Positions 24,196 through 32,168 of a stretch of DNA of 64,000 bases are shown in pieces (the first letter of the stretch is position 1; each line of letters opens with the position of its first letter). Position numbers and translations under genes: made by a program. Under the pieces are notes generated by a model. The model saw only the letters and a program-made list of their open reading frames with translations, searched no databases and was not told the origin of the DNA. The stretch is taken from the NCBI RefSeq assembly GCF_000685965.1, contig NZ_JMLE01000001.1, positions 1-64,000 on the forward strand, read 5' to 3'. The stretch is from Arthrobacter sp. UNC362MFTsu5.1 (GTDB lineage: Bacteria > Actinomycetota > Actinomycetes > Actinomycetales > Micrococcaceae).

Positions 24196-24467
24196 ATCAC
24201 CGCTTTGGCGGCACATCTGCCGTCACCGGCATGTGAGTGACTTCACGCTTTGCGGGGCAGTACTGGCGGCGTCGCCGCCCTAGAATGGATAGCGAACGTA
24301 GAAGTTCTGCCGCCGGGTCTGCGTTCGCAGCCGGCGGTTTTTCTTTGCGATTCTCCAAGGTGTCCGGGGTGGACCGAATCCCCGCCGATGCCTGTGCCCC
24401 GGAATACCTCCGGTGGCCGACATCCGCATACGAGGACGTATGTGGTTGACCCAAGGAAGGTAGTTCT

Positions 24468-25946
24468 GTGAGCCAGACGTCAGATTCTTGTCTTGATACG
24501 TGGATGGGCCGTGAGGCACTTGCCGAGGCCATGATCCCGGTGATCGGCCGGCTGTACCGCGAGAACAACGTGGTGACTTCCATCCACGGCCGCAGCCTGA
24601 TCAACAAGTCCACCATGAACATCCTGAAGGCGCACCGTTTCGCGCGCCGGATGAGCAAGGACGAGCTGCTCCTGGAAGAGACGGCCCCGTTGCTGGATGC
24701 CCTCGCCGGGCTGGATCTGGGTGCTGCTGCCATCGACATCGCCCGCCTGAACCAGAAGTTCAAGGCCGAGGCCAACGGTGCGAGCCTGGAGGAGTTCCTG
24801 CGCGCTGAACTCGCGGACGTCGTGGGCAAGCGTGGCGGCGACGACCGCACCAGCACTGACGTCGTGCTCTACGGCTTTGGCCGCATCGGCCGCCTGCTGG
24901 CGCGCCTCCTCATCGAAAAGGCCGGTGGCGGTCACGGACTCCGTCTACGCGCGATCGTGGTCCGCCGCGGCTCGGACAACGACCTCGCCAAGCGCGCCAG
25001 CCTGCTGCGCCGCGACTCCGTTCACGGATCGTTCGAGGGCACCATCAAGGTGGACACCGAGAACAACACCATCACGGCCAACGGTGTCCAGGTCCAGGTC
25101 ATCTACTCGGACAACCCCTCCACCGTGGATTACACGGCCTACGGCATCAAGGACGCCCTCGTGGTGGACAACACCGGACGCTGGCGCGACGCCGAAGGCC
25201 TGTCCCAGCACCTCCTGAGCAAGGGCGTCTCCCGCGTCCTGCTCACGGCACCCGGCAAGGGCGAGCTGAAGAACATCGTCCACGGCATCAACCACGGCAC
25301 CATCCTGGACTCGGACAAGATCGTCACCGCGGCGTCCTGCACCACCAACGCCATCACCCCGGTCCTGAAGGCCATCAACGACAGGTTCGGCGTGGTCCAC
25401 GGCCACGTCGAGACGGTCCACTCGTTCACCAACGACCAGAACCTGATCGACAACTTCCACAAGGGCGACCGCCGCGGCCGCTCCGCCGCGCTGAACATGG
25501 TGATCACCGAAACCGGTGCCGCCAAGGCCGTGGCCAAGGCGCTCCCCGAACTCCTTGGCAAGCTCACCGGCAGCTCCATCCGCGTCCCGACCCCGGACGT
25601 TTCCCTGGCCATCCTGAACCTGAGCCTGGAGAACGGCACCACCAAGGACGAGGTCAACGACTTCCTGCGGCAGATGTCCCTGCACTCCGAGCTGCGCAAG
25701 CAGATCGACTACATCGATTCCCCCGAGGTCGTCTCCACGGACTTCGTCGGTTCCCGGCGTGCCGGCATTGTTGACGGCCTGGCCACGATCTCCAACGACA
25801 AGAACCTGGTCCTCTACGTCTGGTACGACAACGAGTTCGGCTACAGCTGCCAGGTGGTCCGCGTGATGGAGGAAATGGCCGGTGTCAACCCGCCGTCGTT
25901 CCCCGTCAAGGAACCCGCCGCGGCGCTGGCAGCAATCGCGGTCTAG
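24468..25946 (+). CDS. Glyceraldehyde-3-phosphate dehydrogenase, long GapB-type
   Basis: A 492-residue enzyme, about 150 residues longer than ordinary GAPDH. Residues ~1-125 form an extra helical domain (DTWMGREALAEAMIPVIGRLY, FARRMSKDELLLEETAPLLDAL). The GAPDH domain follows: VVLYGFGRIGRLLARLLIEK (NAD(P) binding), the catalytic Cys in VTAASCTTNAITP, the substrate region HSFTNDQNLIDNFHKGDRRGRSAALNM and WYDNEFGYSCQVVR. The length matches corynebacterial GapB, which favours gluconeogenesis and can use NADP; cofactor use here is inferred. The start is GTG 24468 with AAGGAAGG upstream. No other glycolytic genes adjoin. Confidence 0.92.
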   Translation: MSQTSDSCLDTWMGREALAEAMIPVIGRLYRENNVVTSIHGRSLINKSTMNILKAHRFARRMSKDELLLEETAPLLDALAGLDLGAAAIDIARLNQKFKAEANGASLEEFLRAELADVVGKRGGDDRTSTDVVLYGFGRIGRLLARLLIEKAGGGHGLRLRAIVVRRGSDNDLAKRASLLRRDSVHGSFEGTIKVDTENNTITANGVQVQVIYSDNPSTVDYTAYGIKDALVVDNTGRWRDAEGLSQHLLSKGVSRVLLTAPGKGELKNIVHGINHGTILDSDKIVTAASCTTNAITPVLKAINDRFGVVHGHVETVHSFTNDQNLIDNFHKGDRRGRSAALNMVITETGAAKAVAKALPELLGKLTGSSIRVPTPDVSLAILNLSLENGTTKDEVNDFLRQMSLHSELRKQIDYIDSPEVVSTDFVGSRRAGIVDGLATISNDKNLVLYVWYDNEFGYSCQVVRVMEEMAGVNPPSFPVKEPAAALAAIAV

Positions 25947-25972
25947 CAGTCCGGACGGGATCCGGGTCTGAG

Positions 25973-26008
25973 GTTTCCCGGCCGGTGCTCTGGCATCGGC
26001 CGGGAAAC
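25973..26008 (+). terminator. Hairpin after gapB-type gene
   Basis: A 12-bp perfect stem, GTTTCCCGGCCG (25973-25984) with CGGCCGGGAAAC (25997-26008), lies 27 bp after the stop. It lacks a T tract. Confidence 0.5.
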
Positions 26009-26025
26009 GGACCCAAAATGGTGTC

Positions 26026-26235
26026 ATGGAACACGAATCGACTCTCGAACATGAAACCACCCTCGAACACGCCCTCGACGTAGCGCGGCAGAACCACAAG
26101 GAAGCTACCCGCCTCCTCGAACAGGCGCGAGTGGCGCATGCTGCGGGAGAGATTCCCGATAGCAGGATCAAACAGCTTGAGGAGCTGCTGGACCTCGCCA
26201 CCGTGGACCTGAAACGTGTGATGAAAGAGCAGTAA
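26026..26235 (+). CDS. Small coiled-coil hypothetical protein
   Basis: A 69-residue, mostly helical, charged protein. The N-terminus has a repeated EHExTLEHExTLEHAL pattern, followed by amphipathic helices (LDVARQNHKEATRLLEQARVAHA and IKQLEELLDLATVDLKRVMKEQ). No family is recognised. No ribosome binding site precedes ATG 26026; a CAAAAT hexamer ends 6 nt before it, a weaker form of the leaderless pattern found elsewhere in this window. Codon bias and third-position GC support it being real. Confidence 0.6.
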   Translation: MEHESTLEHETTLEHALDVARQNHKEATRLLEQARVAHAAGEIPDSRIKQLEELLDLATVDLKRVMKEQ

Positions 26236-26327
26236 CTGCCCCTCCACACTGTGGATATCGGCCGCATTGTCAGTGGCCGCACCTAAGCTCGTCCGGTGCG
26301 TAGGAATCAACATCGGGCTCTGCAACC

Positions 26328-27125
26328 ATGACCATCAGCTGGGCGGCTTACCGGCGTGCACGGCGCCGCTCCCGCCAGGCCTGGGCTGTACTGATAGTGC
26401 TGGCCGCCGGCCTGGTTTCAGCCGTGTGCTGGTTCTTTACGGCAGGCCAGTTTGCCGTGGCGGAGCCGTCCGTCACGGGCCCCAGCACCGCTCCTGTGCT
26501 TGATCCGGCGTGGATGAAAGCTGTTCCGCCTGTCCGGCCTGTACCGGAAGGCCGTGCGGCCGATGCGCTGGAATCGCTCGAGGTGAAAGGGCGGGCGGCC
26601 AACGACAACTACGAACGCACCGCATTCGGCCAGGCCTGGCTGGATGTGGACCGCAACGGCTGCGACACCCGCAATGACATCCTCCGGCGGGACCTCGGCG
26701 GGGCACAGTTCACCGAGGGTTCCCGGTGCCGCGTGGCACGCGGGGAATTCCATGAGCCGTACACCGGAGCGGTGGTGACCTTCACCAGGGGAGCGGAGAG
26801 CAGCAAAGCCGTCCAGATTGACCACGTCGTGGCCCTGGGCGACGCGTGGCAGAAGGGCGCCCAGCAATTGACGCCGCTACAGCGTCAAAACCTCGCCAAC
26901 GATCCCCTGAACCTCGTGGCCGCCGACGGTCCCGCCAACCAGGAAAAGAGCGCCTCGGACGCAGCCGGCTGGCTTCCGAAAAACAAGGCCTTCAGGTGCC
27001 ACTACGTGGCCCGCCAGATCTCAGTGAAAGCTGCCTACGCGCTGTGGGTGACCCAGGCCGAAAAAGACGCCATGAATCGTGTCCTGGCCTCGTGCCCGCA
27101 GCAGCAGACCCTCATTCCGCGATAG
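26328..27125 (+). CDS. Secreted or membrane-anchored HNH nuclease (DUF1524/GmrSD-type)
   Basis: A 265-residue protein. An N-terminal basic stretch (YRRARRRSRQ) and a hydrophobic helix (AWAVLIVLAAGLVSAVCWFF, about 17-37) suggest a signal anchor or signal peptide. The mature part contains the HNH/DUF1524 core: the His motif in VQIDHVVALGDAWQKGA, NLANDPLNLVAADGPANQEKSASDAAGWLP and the FRCHYVARQISVKAAYALWV tail. CDTRNDILRRDL is typical of this exported actinobacterial group. Four Cys in the mature region may form disulfides. It probably degrades extracellular DNA. It is convergent with def. Confidence 0.9.
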   Translation: MTISWAAYRRARRRSRQAWAVLIVLAAGLVSAVCWFFTAGQFAVAEPSVTGPSTAPVLDPAWMKAVPPVRPVPEGRAADALESLEVKGRAANDNYERTAFGQAWLDVDRNGCDTRNDILRRDLGGAQFTEGSRCRVARGEFHEPYTGAVVTFTRGAESSKAVQIDHVVALGDAWQKGAQQLTPLQRQNLANDPLNLVAADGPANQEKSASDAAGWLPKNKAFRCHYVARQISVKAAYALWVTQAEKDAMNRVLASCPQQQTLIPR

Positions 27126-27147
27126 GACGACCGCTAGGGGCGGCCGC

Positions 27148-27198
27148 CCGGTGTCCGATTAAAACCGGTGTCCGACGAAAACCGGTGCCCGATTAAAA
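27148..27198. repeat. Three 17-bp tandem repeats between the HNH gene and def
   Basis: Units CCGGTGTCCGATTAAAA (27148-27164), CCGGTGTCCGACGAAAA (27165-27181) and CCGGTGCCCGATTAAAA (27182-27198). A degenerate fourth copy runs into the def stop codon (ATCAGTGCCCGA). Confidence 0.85.
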
Positions 27199-27199
27199 A

Positions 27200-27772
27200 T
27201 CAGTGCCCGAACGGGTCGGGGTCGACGCCGGGCATCCACGTCAGGCCGGGAACGCCCCAGCCGCTCCGCTTGGCCTGCTTCATGGCTTTGCGGGCGTAGC
27301 GGTCCATCAGCCGGTTCACGTAGAGCTTGCCGTCCAGGTGGTCGTATTCATGCTGGATTATCCGGGCGAACCAGTCCGTGGCCTCGAAGTCCACCGGATT
27401 CCCGTCACCGTCGAAGCCCTGCACCCGAGCCCACTCCGCGCGCTTGAGCGGGTACTGGCCGCCGGGGAAGGACAGGCAGCCCTCCACTTCCTCATCGGGG
27501 TCCGGGAGGGCGCCGGAAACCTTGGACAGCGTCAGGACCGGGTTCACCACGGCGCCGGCAGGGGGCACGCCGTCGTCGTTCGCGAACTTGTACACAAAGA
27601 TGCGCTTGCCAACGCCCACCTGGGGGGCGGCGAGCCCCACGCCGTTGGCGGCGTCGTTCGTTTCGAACATGTCGGCGATAAGGGTGCGGAGTTCGTCGTC
27701 GAAGACTTCCACTTCGGCGGCCCGGCGGTGGAGAACCGGCTCGCCCCAGATGGTGATCGGCAGAACGGTCAT
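27200..27772 (-). CDS. def: Peptide deformylase
   Basis: A 190-residue metallo-enzyme that removes the formyl group from nascent N-terminal methionine. The three family motifs are clear: NGVGLAAPQVG (motif 1), EGCLSFPGG with the metal-binding Cys (motif 2) and QHEYDHLDG with the two His and catalytic Glu (motif 3). The C-terminal tail (YARKAMKQAKRSGWGVPGLTWMPGVDPDPFGH) is longer than in enterobacterial enzymes and typical of actinobacteria. ATG 27772 has AAGGA about 12 nt upstream. It stands alone here, downstream of tRNA-His; the usual fmt neighbour is absent. Confidence 0.96.
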   Translation of the reverse strand: MTVLPITIWGEPVLHRRAAEVEVFDDELRTLIADMFETNDAANGVGLAAPQVGVGKRIFVYKFANDDGVPPAGAVVNPVLTLSKVSGALPDPDEEVEGCLSFPGGQYPLKRAEWARVQGFDGDGNPVDFEATDWFARIIQHEYDHLDGKLYVNRLMDRYARKAMKQAKRSGWGVPGLTWMPGVDPDPFGH

Positions 27773-27808
27773 GTCAGGTGGTTCCTTTGATGCAGTGCGG
27801 AAACAAGT

Positions 27809-27840
27809 AAAGGCCGCACCGGATAACCGGTGCGGCCTTT
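27809..27840 (-). terminator. Terminator of tRNA-His
   Basis: A 14-bp perfect stem (27809-27822 with 27827-27840) around a 4-nt ATAA loop lies 31 bp downstream of tRNA-His on the minus strand. It ends in TTT. Confidence 0.8.
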
Positions 27841-27871
27841 AGGTAAGGGCGAAAATCCTGCCCTTCATGAG

Positions 27872-27945
27872 GGTGAGCTACGGGGGTTGAACCCGCGACC
27901 TCCTGGACCACAACCAGGCGCTCTGCCAACTGAGCTAAGCCCACC
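27872..27945 (-). tRNA. tRNA-His (anticodon GTG)
   Basis: On the minus strand the acceptor GTGGGCT pairs with AGCTCAC, preceded by the His-specific extra G (position -1) opposite C73. The anticodon stem CTGGT/ACCAG-type encloses TTGTGGT with GTG. The T arm has GGGTTCAACCC. CCA is not encoded. Confidence 0.96.
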
Positions 27946-28075
27946 ATGTGCCCCGCGAGACCGTCCGGGTTACCGGCTGTCTTGGAAGGCAACGTCATAT
28001 AGCTTACCTGCTCCGCGGGGCTGTTTTTGCCACTTTTGCCGGTTTTAGGAAAATTTCCTTCAAACGTGGCGCAGA

Positions 28076-28711
28076 TTACTTTTCCGTCGCCGCTGCAAGG
28101 GACTCGGCGGAGGCCATGACGGACTTCGAAATGCGCTGGGCGGTGGCACTGTCCGGTCCCGGCGCCGGGACGAAGACTGCCTCCCGGTAGTAGCGCAGCT
28201 CATCGATGGAATCCTTGATGTCGCCGAGGGCGCGGTGCCCGCCGTGCTTGGCCGGAGCCTGGAAGTAGGCCCGCGCGAACCAGCGCCGCGACAGTTCCTT
28301 GATGGTGCTGACGTCAATGACCCGGTAGTGCAGGTGCTCCACCACCGCCGGCATGTCCCGGGCAAGGAAGACGCGGTCCGTGCCCACGGAGTTGCCGCCC
28401 AGCGGAGCCTTGCGCGGATCCGGAACCCACTTGGCGATGTATTCCATGATCACGGCTTCGGCCTCTGCCATCGTCTTTCCGTGCGGAAGCTCTTCGAGAA
28501 GCCCGGATCGGGTGTGCATGTCGCGGACGAAATCGTTCATCTGGGCCAGCGCGGCGTCGTCCGGCCGGATGACGACGTCGACGCCGTCACCCAGGATGTT
28601 GAGTTCGGAGTCCGTCACCAGTGCGGCCACCTCGATTAGGGCGTCATTCTTGATGTCCAGGCCGGTCATCTCGCAGTCGATCCAGACAATGCGTTCGTTA
28701 GTAATAGGCAC
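28076..28711 (-). CDS. orn: Oligoribonuclease
   Basis: A 211-residue DEDDh 3'-5' exonuclease that degrades 2-5 nt RNA fragments, including the pGpG product of c-di-GMP turnover. The motifs are [11 protein letters not shown] (Exo I, Asp and Glu), [15 protein letters not shown] (Exo II Asp), [14 protein letters not shown] and [14 protein letters not shown] (Exo III His and Asp). The C-terminal ~30 residues are a non-conserved extension. GTG 28711 has no ribosome binding site; TAGGCT ends 6 nt before it, fitting leaderless translation. It is divergent from the mannosyltransferase gene. Confidence 0.96.
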   Translation of the reverse strand: MPITNERIVWIDCEMTGLDIKNDALIEVAALVTDSELNILGDGVDVVIRPDDAALAQMNDFVRDMHTRSGLLEELPHGKTMAEAEAVIMEYIAKWVPDPRKAPLGGNSVGTDRVFLARDMPAVVEHLHYRVIDVSTIKELSRRWFARAYFQAPAKHGGHRALGDIKDSIDELRYYREAVFVPAPGPDSATAQRISKSVMASAESLAAATEK

Positions 28712-28837
28712 CCGACCAGCCTACCGTTCCGCTGCCACGGAGCTGTCCGGTGCTAGGATTTCGATACGTGGCGGTGCGCTGTTTTTGCTGCCGCGGCCCC
28801 ACCCCCGCCGGCGTGACCGGCTGCTAGCGGGTGAACA

Positions 28838-30424
28838 ATGCCCCACAACAGATTGGACGATCCTGAGATGACGGCGCCTGTGCCTGCGGCGGGAAGAGTG
28901 GCTGCCGGTACGTCACCGGAGCCGGTTGAGGCTGAAGTGGACAACGCCCTCTCGCCGCTCCTCTCGGGGTTCGCCGGCTCGATGTTCATGGCGATCGGCT
29001 CGCTGGGCGTCGGCTGGCTTGCGCCCGTCTCTGAACTTCGCCGGCTGCCGCTGTTCATCTGGATGCGCACTGAAGCGGTAGGGGTGGCACTGTCCATCGT
29101 GCTGCTGGCCGTCGGCGGCATGCTCCTGGTGCGGGCCTGGCTTCGCCTTGGCCAGCGTGTCCGCGTCTGGGGCGCGGGTGCCCGGAAGGCCACCCTGCAG
29201 GCTGTGGCCCTGTGGGGGCTTCCCATGATGTTCTCGGTCCCGCTCTTCAGCCGTGACGTCTACGCCTACATCGGCCAGGGCCGGCTGATGGTTGAAGGCT
29301 TCAATCCCTACGAAAACGGGATTTCGGCACTCTCCAACTATTTCCAACTCGGGGCCGACAAGATGTGGACCGAGGCACCCGTTCCCTACGGGCAGTTGTT
29401 CCTGTGGATCGAACAACTGGTGGTGTGGTCCACCAACGTGCAGCCCGAGGCGAGCATCATGCTCTTCCGTGGTGCCGCCCTGGTGGGCGTGGTGCTGTGC
29501 ATTGTGTACGTTCCCAAACTGGCGGAGCTGCACGGCGTGAATCCGCACCGCGCGCTGTGGCTCACCGCAGCCAATCCGCTGTTCCTGACCAACTTCATCG
29601 CCAGTGTCCACAACGATGCGCTCATGATCGGCCTGGCGCTGGCCGGACTTTATTACTGCGCCACCAAGCGCGTGGTGTTCGGGCTGGTCCTCGTGACGCT
29701 GTCGATCTCCGTCAAGCCGATCACCATCGTGTTCCTGCCGTTTATCGGGCTCCTATGGGCGGGAAAGAACGCCGGCTGGCCGCGGAAGTTCGTTTTCTGG
29801 GGACTCACTGCCGGCATCAGCCTGGCGATGCTGTACGCCATGAGCCTGGTGAACGGCTTTGGCTTCGGCTGGGTGAACGGACTCTCCGCGCCGGGCAGTA
29901 TCTGGATCTGGTACGCACCGGTGGGCCTGCTGGGGCTTGTGGTGGCATCCATCTCGAACGCCTTCGGGCTGGACGGCTGGGGACTGGCCAAATGGGTTTA
30001 CGACGCCGGCAAACTGCTGGCCGTCGGAATTGTCGCCTGGCAGATCTTCCGCGGCGACCACGACCGCCTGATGCGCCGGCTCACCCTGGGGTTCGCGGCC
30101 GTGGTCCTGCTCGCTCCCATGATCCAGTCCTGGTACGTTGTGTGGCTCATCCCGCTGTTCGCCGTCACCGGCATCCGGGACGACTGGCAGGTGAAAGCTC
30201 TTTACTTCATCGTGTCCTTCTTTATGGTCTACGCCATCTCAGACCAGCTCGAGGTCTTCCCCTACCTGCAGACGGAGGACCTGGGCCTTCCGCTGGCACT
30301 GGCACGCAACGCCGCGGCCATCATCGCGCTGCTGTTCGCGCTGTACCTGATCTTCCTGGATCCCAAAACGAAGCAGCTGTTCAGCAAGCCGGATGAGCCG
30401 GTTACCACCCGCCCGGTCATCTGA
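28838..30424 (+). CDS. MptB-like polyprenol-phosphomannose-dependent alpha-1,6-mannosyltransferase
   Basis: A 528-residue integral membrane GT-C glycosyltransferase with about 12 transmembrane helices. The first periplasmic loop has the family signature VPLFSRDVYAYIGQGRLMVEGFNPYENG, including the catalytic Asp. A second signature is ANPLFLTNFIASVHNDALMIGLALAGL, and further on come KPITIVFLPFIGLLWAG and LAPMIQSWYVVWLIPLFA. MptA/MptB build the mannan backbone of lipomannan-type glycolipids in actinobacteria; Arthrobacter makes related lipomannans. ATG 28838 is used; ATG 28868 is possible. A promoter-like TAGGAT lies about 85 bp upstream. Confidence 0.88.
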   Translation: MPHNRLDDPEMTAPVPAAGRVAAGTSPEPVEAEVDNALSPLLSGFAGSMFMAIGSLGVGWLAPVSELRRLPLFIWMRTEAVGVALSIVLLAVGGMLLVRAWLRLGQRVRVWGAGARKATLQAVALWGLPMMFSVPLFSRDVYAYIGQGRLMVEGFNPYENGISALSNYFQLGADKMWTEAPVPYGQLFLWIEQLVVWSTNVQPEASIMLFRGAALVGVVLCIVYVPKLAELHGVNPHRALWLTAANPLFLTNFIASVHNDALMIGLALAGLYYCATKRVVFGLVLVTLSISVKPITIVFLPFIGLLWAGKNAGWPRKFVFWGLTAGISLAMLYAMSLVNGFGFGWVNGLSAPGSIWIWYAPVGLLGLVVASISNAFGLDGWGLAKWVYDAGKLLAVGIVAWQIFRGDHDRLMRRLTLGFAAVVLLAPMIQSWYVVWLIPLFAVTGIRDDWQVKALYFIVSFFMVYAISDQLEVFPYLQTEDLGLPLALARNAAAIIALLFALYLIFLDPKTKQLFSKPDEPVTTRPVI

Positions 30425-30459
30425 GGCGGCCGCAGGGCCGGGAGTCACCGGGCCGGAAG

Positions 30460-31146
30460 TCACCCGGCCGGGAGGTTCTTAAGGGCCTCGCGGCGGGAGA
30501 GCGGGCTGAGCTCCGTGCCGTGGCGGTCAACGAACTCCCGGACCCAGGCCGGATCGGTCTTCGCGTACTCGCGTAAGGCCCAACCAATGGCCTTCCGGAT
30601 GAAAAACTCCGGGTCGGACAGATTGGCCTCGATGACCGAGGCGAGCAGCTCCGGGTCGGTGGCGGCCTTTGCCGCGAGCTGGGCGGTGATGGCGGATCTG
30701 CGGATCCACATATCGGGGTCCTTGCTCCAGGCGCGGAGGATCCGGTCGAGCTCCGGACGGTGTGCCTGCAGCAGGGCGCACATCCGGTGCGCCACCCCGT
30801 CCACCAGATCCCACCACGCCCCGGTCCGGATAATCTCTTCGTATACCGGCAGCAGTTCCAGCCGGCCGACGGCCAGCCGCGAACCCGTCAGGTCAATGGC
30901 GGCATACCGCTCTTCCCGGAATGCGGCCGAACGCCAGAGCGCCAGGACTGTATTGCTCAGGTCCTGGATTGAACTGCAGGGCCACTGCGCGGCGGCGCCA
31001 TGGGTGATCTTCCGCACCTCGGGAACCCTGACTCCAAGCGACGGCATGTCCGACTTCATGTAGGCCTGGCTTCCGGCTGCCCGCACCGGGTCTGCCGAGT
31101 CCCGCAGCCGGCTGCGGATTCCGGCTATCAGTTCTTCGTTCGCCAT
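30460..31146 (-). CDS. DNA alkylation repair protein, AlkD-like DNA glycosylase
   Basis: A 228-residue all-helical HEAT-repeat glycosylase that removes bulky or cationic N3- and N7-alkyl purines. Family signatures are the N-terminal AYMKSDMPSLGVRVPEVRKI, WRSAAFREERYAAIDL, WWDLVDGVAHRM (the catalytic Asp/Trp surface), MWIRRSAITAQL and DPEFFIRKAIGWALREYAKTDP. ATG 31146 lacks a ribosome binding site; TAGAGT ends 7 nt before it. It is convergent with the mannosyltransferase gene (36 bp gap, containing short GGCCGG-rich repeats). Confidence 0.93.
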   Translation of the reverse strand: MANEELIAGIRSRLRDSADPVRAAGSQAYMKSDMPSLGVRVPEVRKITHGAAAQWPCSSIQDLSNTVLALWRSAAFREERYAAIDLTGSRLAVGRLELLPVYEEIIRTGAWWDLVDGVAHRMCALLQAHRPELDRILRAWSKDPDMWIRRSAITAQLAAKAATDPELLASVIEANLSDPEFFIRKAIGWALREYAKTDPAWVREFVDRHGTELSPLSRREALKNLPAG

Positions 31147-31213
31147 GGTGGCAACTCTACTGGCGGACGGTCACGTCATCCTTGCCCTGTCCGACAGGCG
31201 GTGTATTAGAATA

Positions 31214-31225
31214 GTGAGCGCTAAC
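31214..31225. promoter_or_regulatory. LacI-type operator upstream of the aldose epimerase gene
   Basis: GTGAGCGCTAAC is a 12-bp near-perfect palindrome (one mismatch) centred on AGCGCT, the core typical of LacI-family operators. It lies 30 bp before ATG 31255. A LacI regulator is encoded at 37629-38762. Confidence 0.5.
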
Positions 31226-31254
31226 ACACCATCTCCGGCAGTAAATGGACACCT

Positions 31255-32160
31255 ATGACCCCCACCGAGCATGAGATCAGTTTCGGCCCCTACACCGCAA
31301 TCGCGACGGCCCGTGGAGGAGCACTCCGGGAGCTGCAGCACGAAGGCCGCGATCTGGTCATCGGCTTCGGGTCCGAGGGGGAGATTCCTGACTACCGCGG
31401 CGTCATCTGCGCCCCGTGGCCCAACCGGCTGGCTGATGGCCGGTACAGCTTCGACGGCAAGGAGTTCCGGTCCGCGGTCAACGAGGAAGCCCGGGGGACT
31501 GCACTGCACGGCCTGGTGTTTGGCGCGCTGTGGGAACTCCAGGAGCACACCGCATCCTCCGTCCGCCTCGGTACCCGTGTTGAACCGGGAAAGGGGTATC
31601 CGGGGCGCCTTGACATCTCTGTTGAATACGAACTCCGGGCTGACGGGCTGCGCGGCACGGTGCGCGCCGAGAATGTTGGCCCGGACGCCGCGCCCTACGG
31701 TGTGTGCCCGCATCCGTACCTCCTCGCCGGACCTGCCCCGCTGGATGAGTGGACCGTGCAGATCCCGGCCACCGAATTCATGGAGGTGTCCGCCGACCGG
31801 CTGCTGCCGGAGGGCATGGCCGGCGTCGAAGGCCATGCCTTTGACTTCCGGTTTGAGCGGGTCCTGGGTGCGGTCGAAATCGACCACGCCTTTGCCGGCC
31901 TGATTCCCAACGAGGACGGACTCGCGGCAGTTCGGGCCTACGACCCGTCCGGCACCGGCGTCGAACTGGAATGGGATTCTGCGTGGCCGTGGCTGCAGAT
32001 CCACACGGCCGACAAGCCCGCAGGGCCATCCCGGCTGGGCCTCGCGGTTGAACCCATGACGTGCCCGCCTGACGCCTTCAACAGCGGAACCGACGTGGTC
32101 CGGCTGGCCCCGGGGGAGTCCCACGAGGCCAGCTGGACCGTCCGCGCAATCAGTCGCTGA
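31255..32160 (+). CDS. Aldose 1-epimerase family protein
   Basis: A 301-residue GalM-like mutarotase that interconverts alpha and beta anomers of sugars. Signatures are the N-terminal GGALRELQHEGRDLVIGF, ICAPWPNRLADGRYSFDG, GTALHGLVFGALWEL (His), VCPHPYLLAG (the catalytic His region), LDEWTVQIPA and LAVEPMTCPPDAFNSGTD (the catalytic Glu). ATG 31255 is used; a LacI-type operator is 30 bp upstream. It is convergent with xylB, so it probably serves xylose or related pentose uptake from hemicellulose. Confidence 0.92.
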   Translation: MTPTEHEISFGPYTAIATARGGALRELQHEGRDLVIGFGSEGEIPDYRGVICAPWPNRLADGRYSFDGKEFRSAVNEEARGTALHGLVFGALWELQEHTASSVRLGTRVEPGKGYPGRLDISVEYELRADGLRGTVRAENVGPDAAPYGVCPHPYLLAGPAPLDEWTVQIPATEFMEVSADRLLPEGMAGVEGHAFDFRFERVLGAVEIDHAFAGLIPNEDGLAAVRAYDPSGTGVELEWDSAWPWLQIHTADKPAGPSRLGLAVEPMTCPPDAFNSGTDVVRLAPGESHEASWTVRAISR

Positions 32161-32168
32161 GGTAGGCG

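Noticed and set aside
23649-24200. Reading frames across 23.7-24.2 kb
   Set aside because: The interval is the RNase P RNA with conserved structural blocks; the frames have no family features.
30424-30460. GGCCGG-rich short repeats between mptB-like and alkD-like genes
   Set aside because: Low-complexity GC repeats of a few bases; no clear stem suited to termination and no sign of a mobile element.
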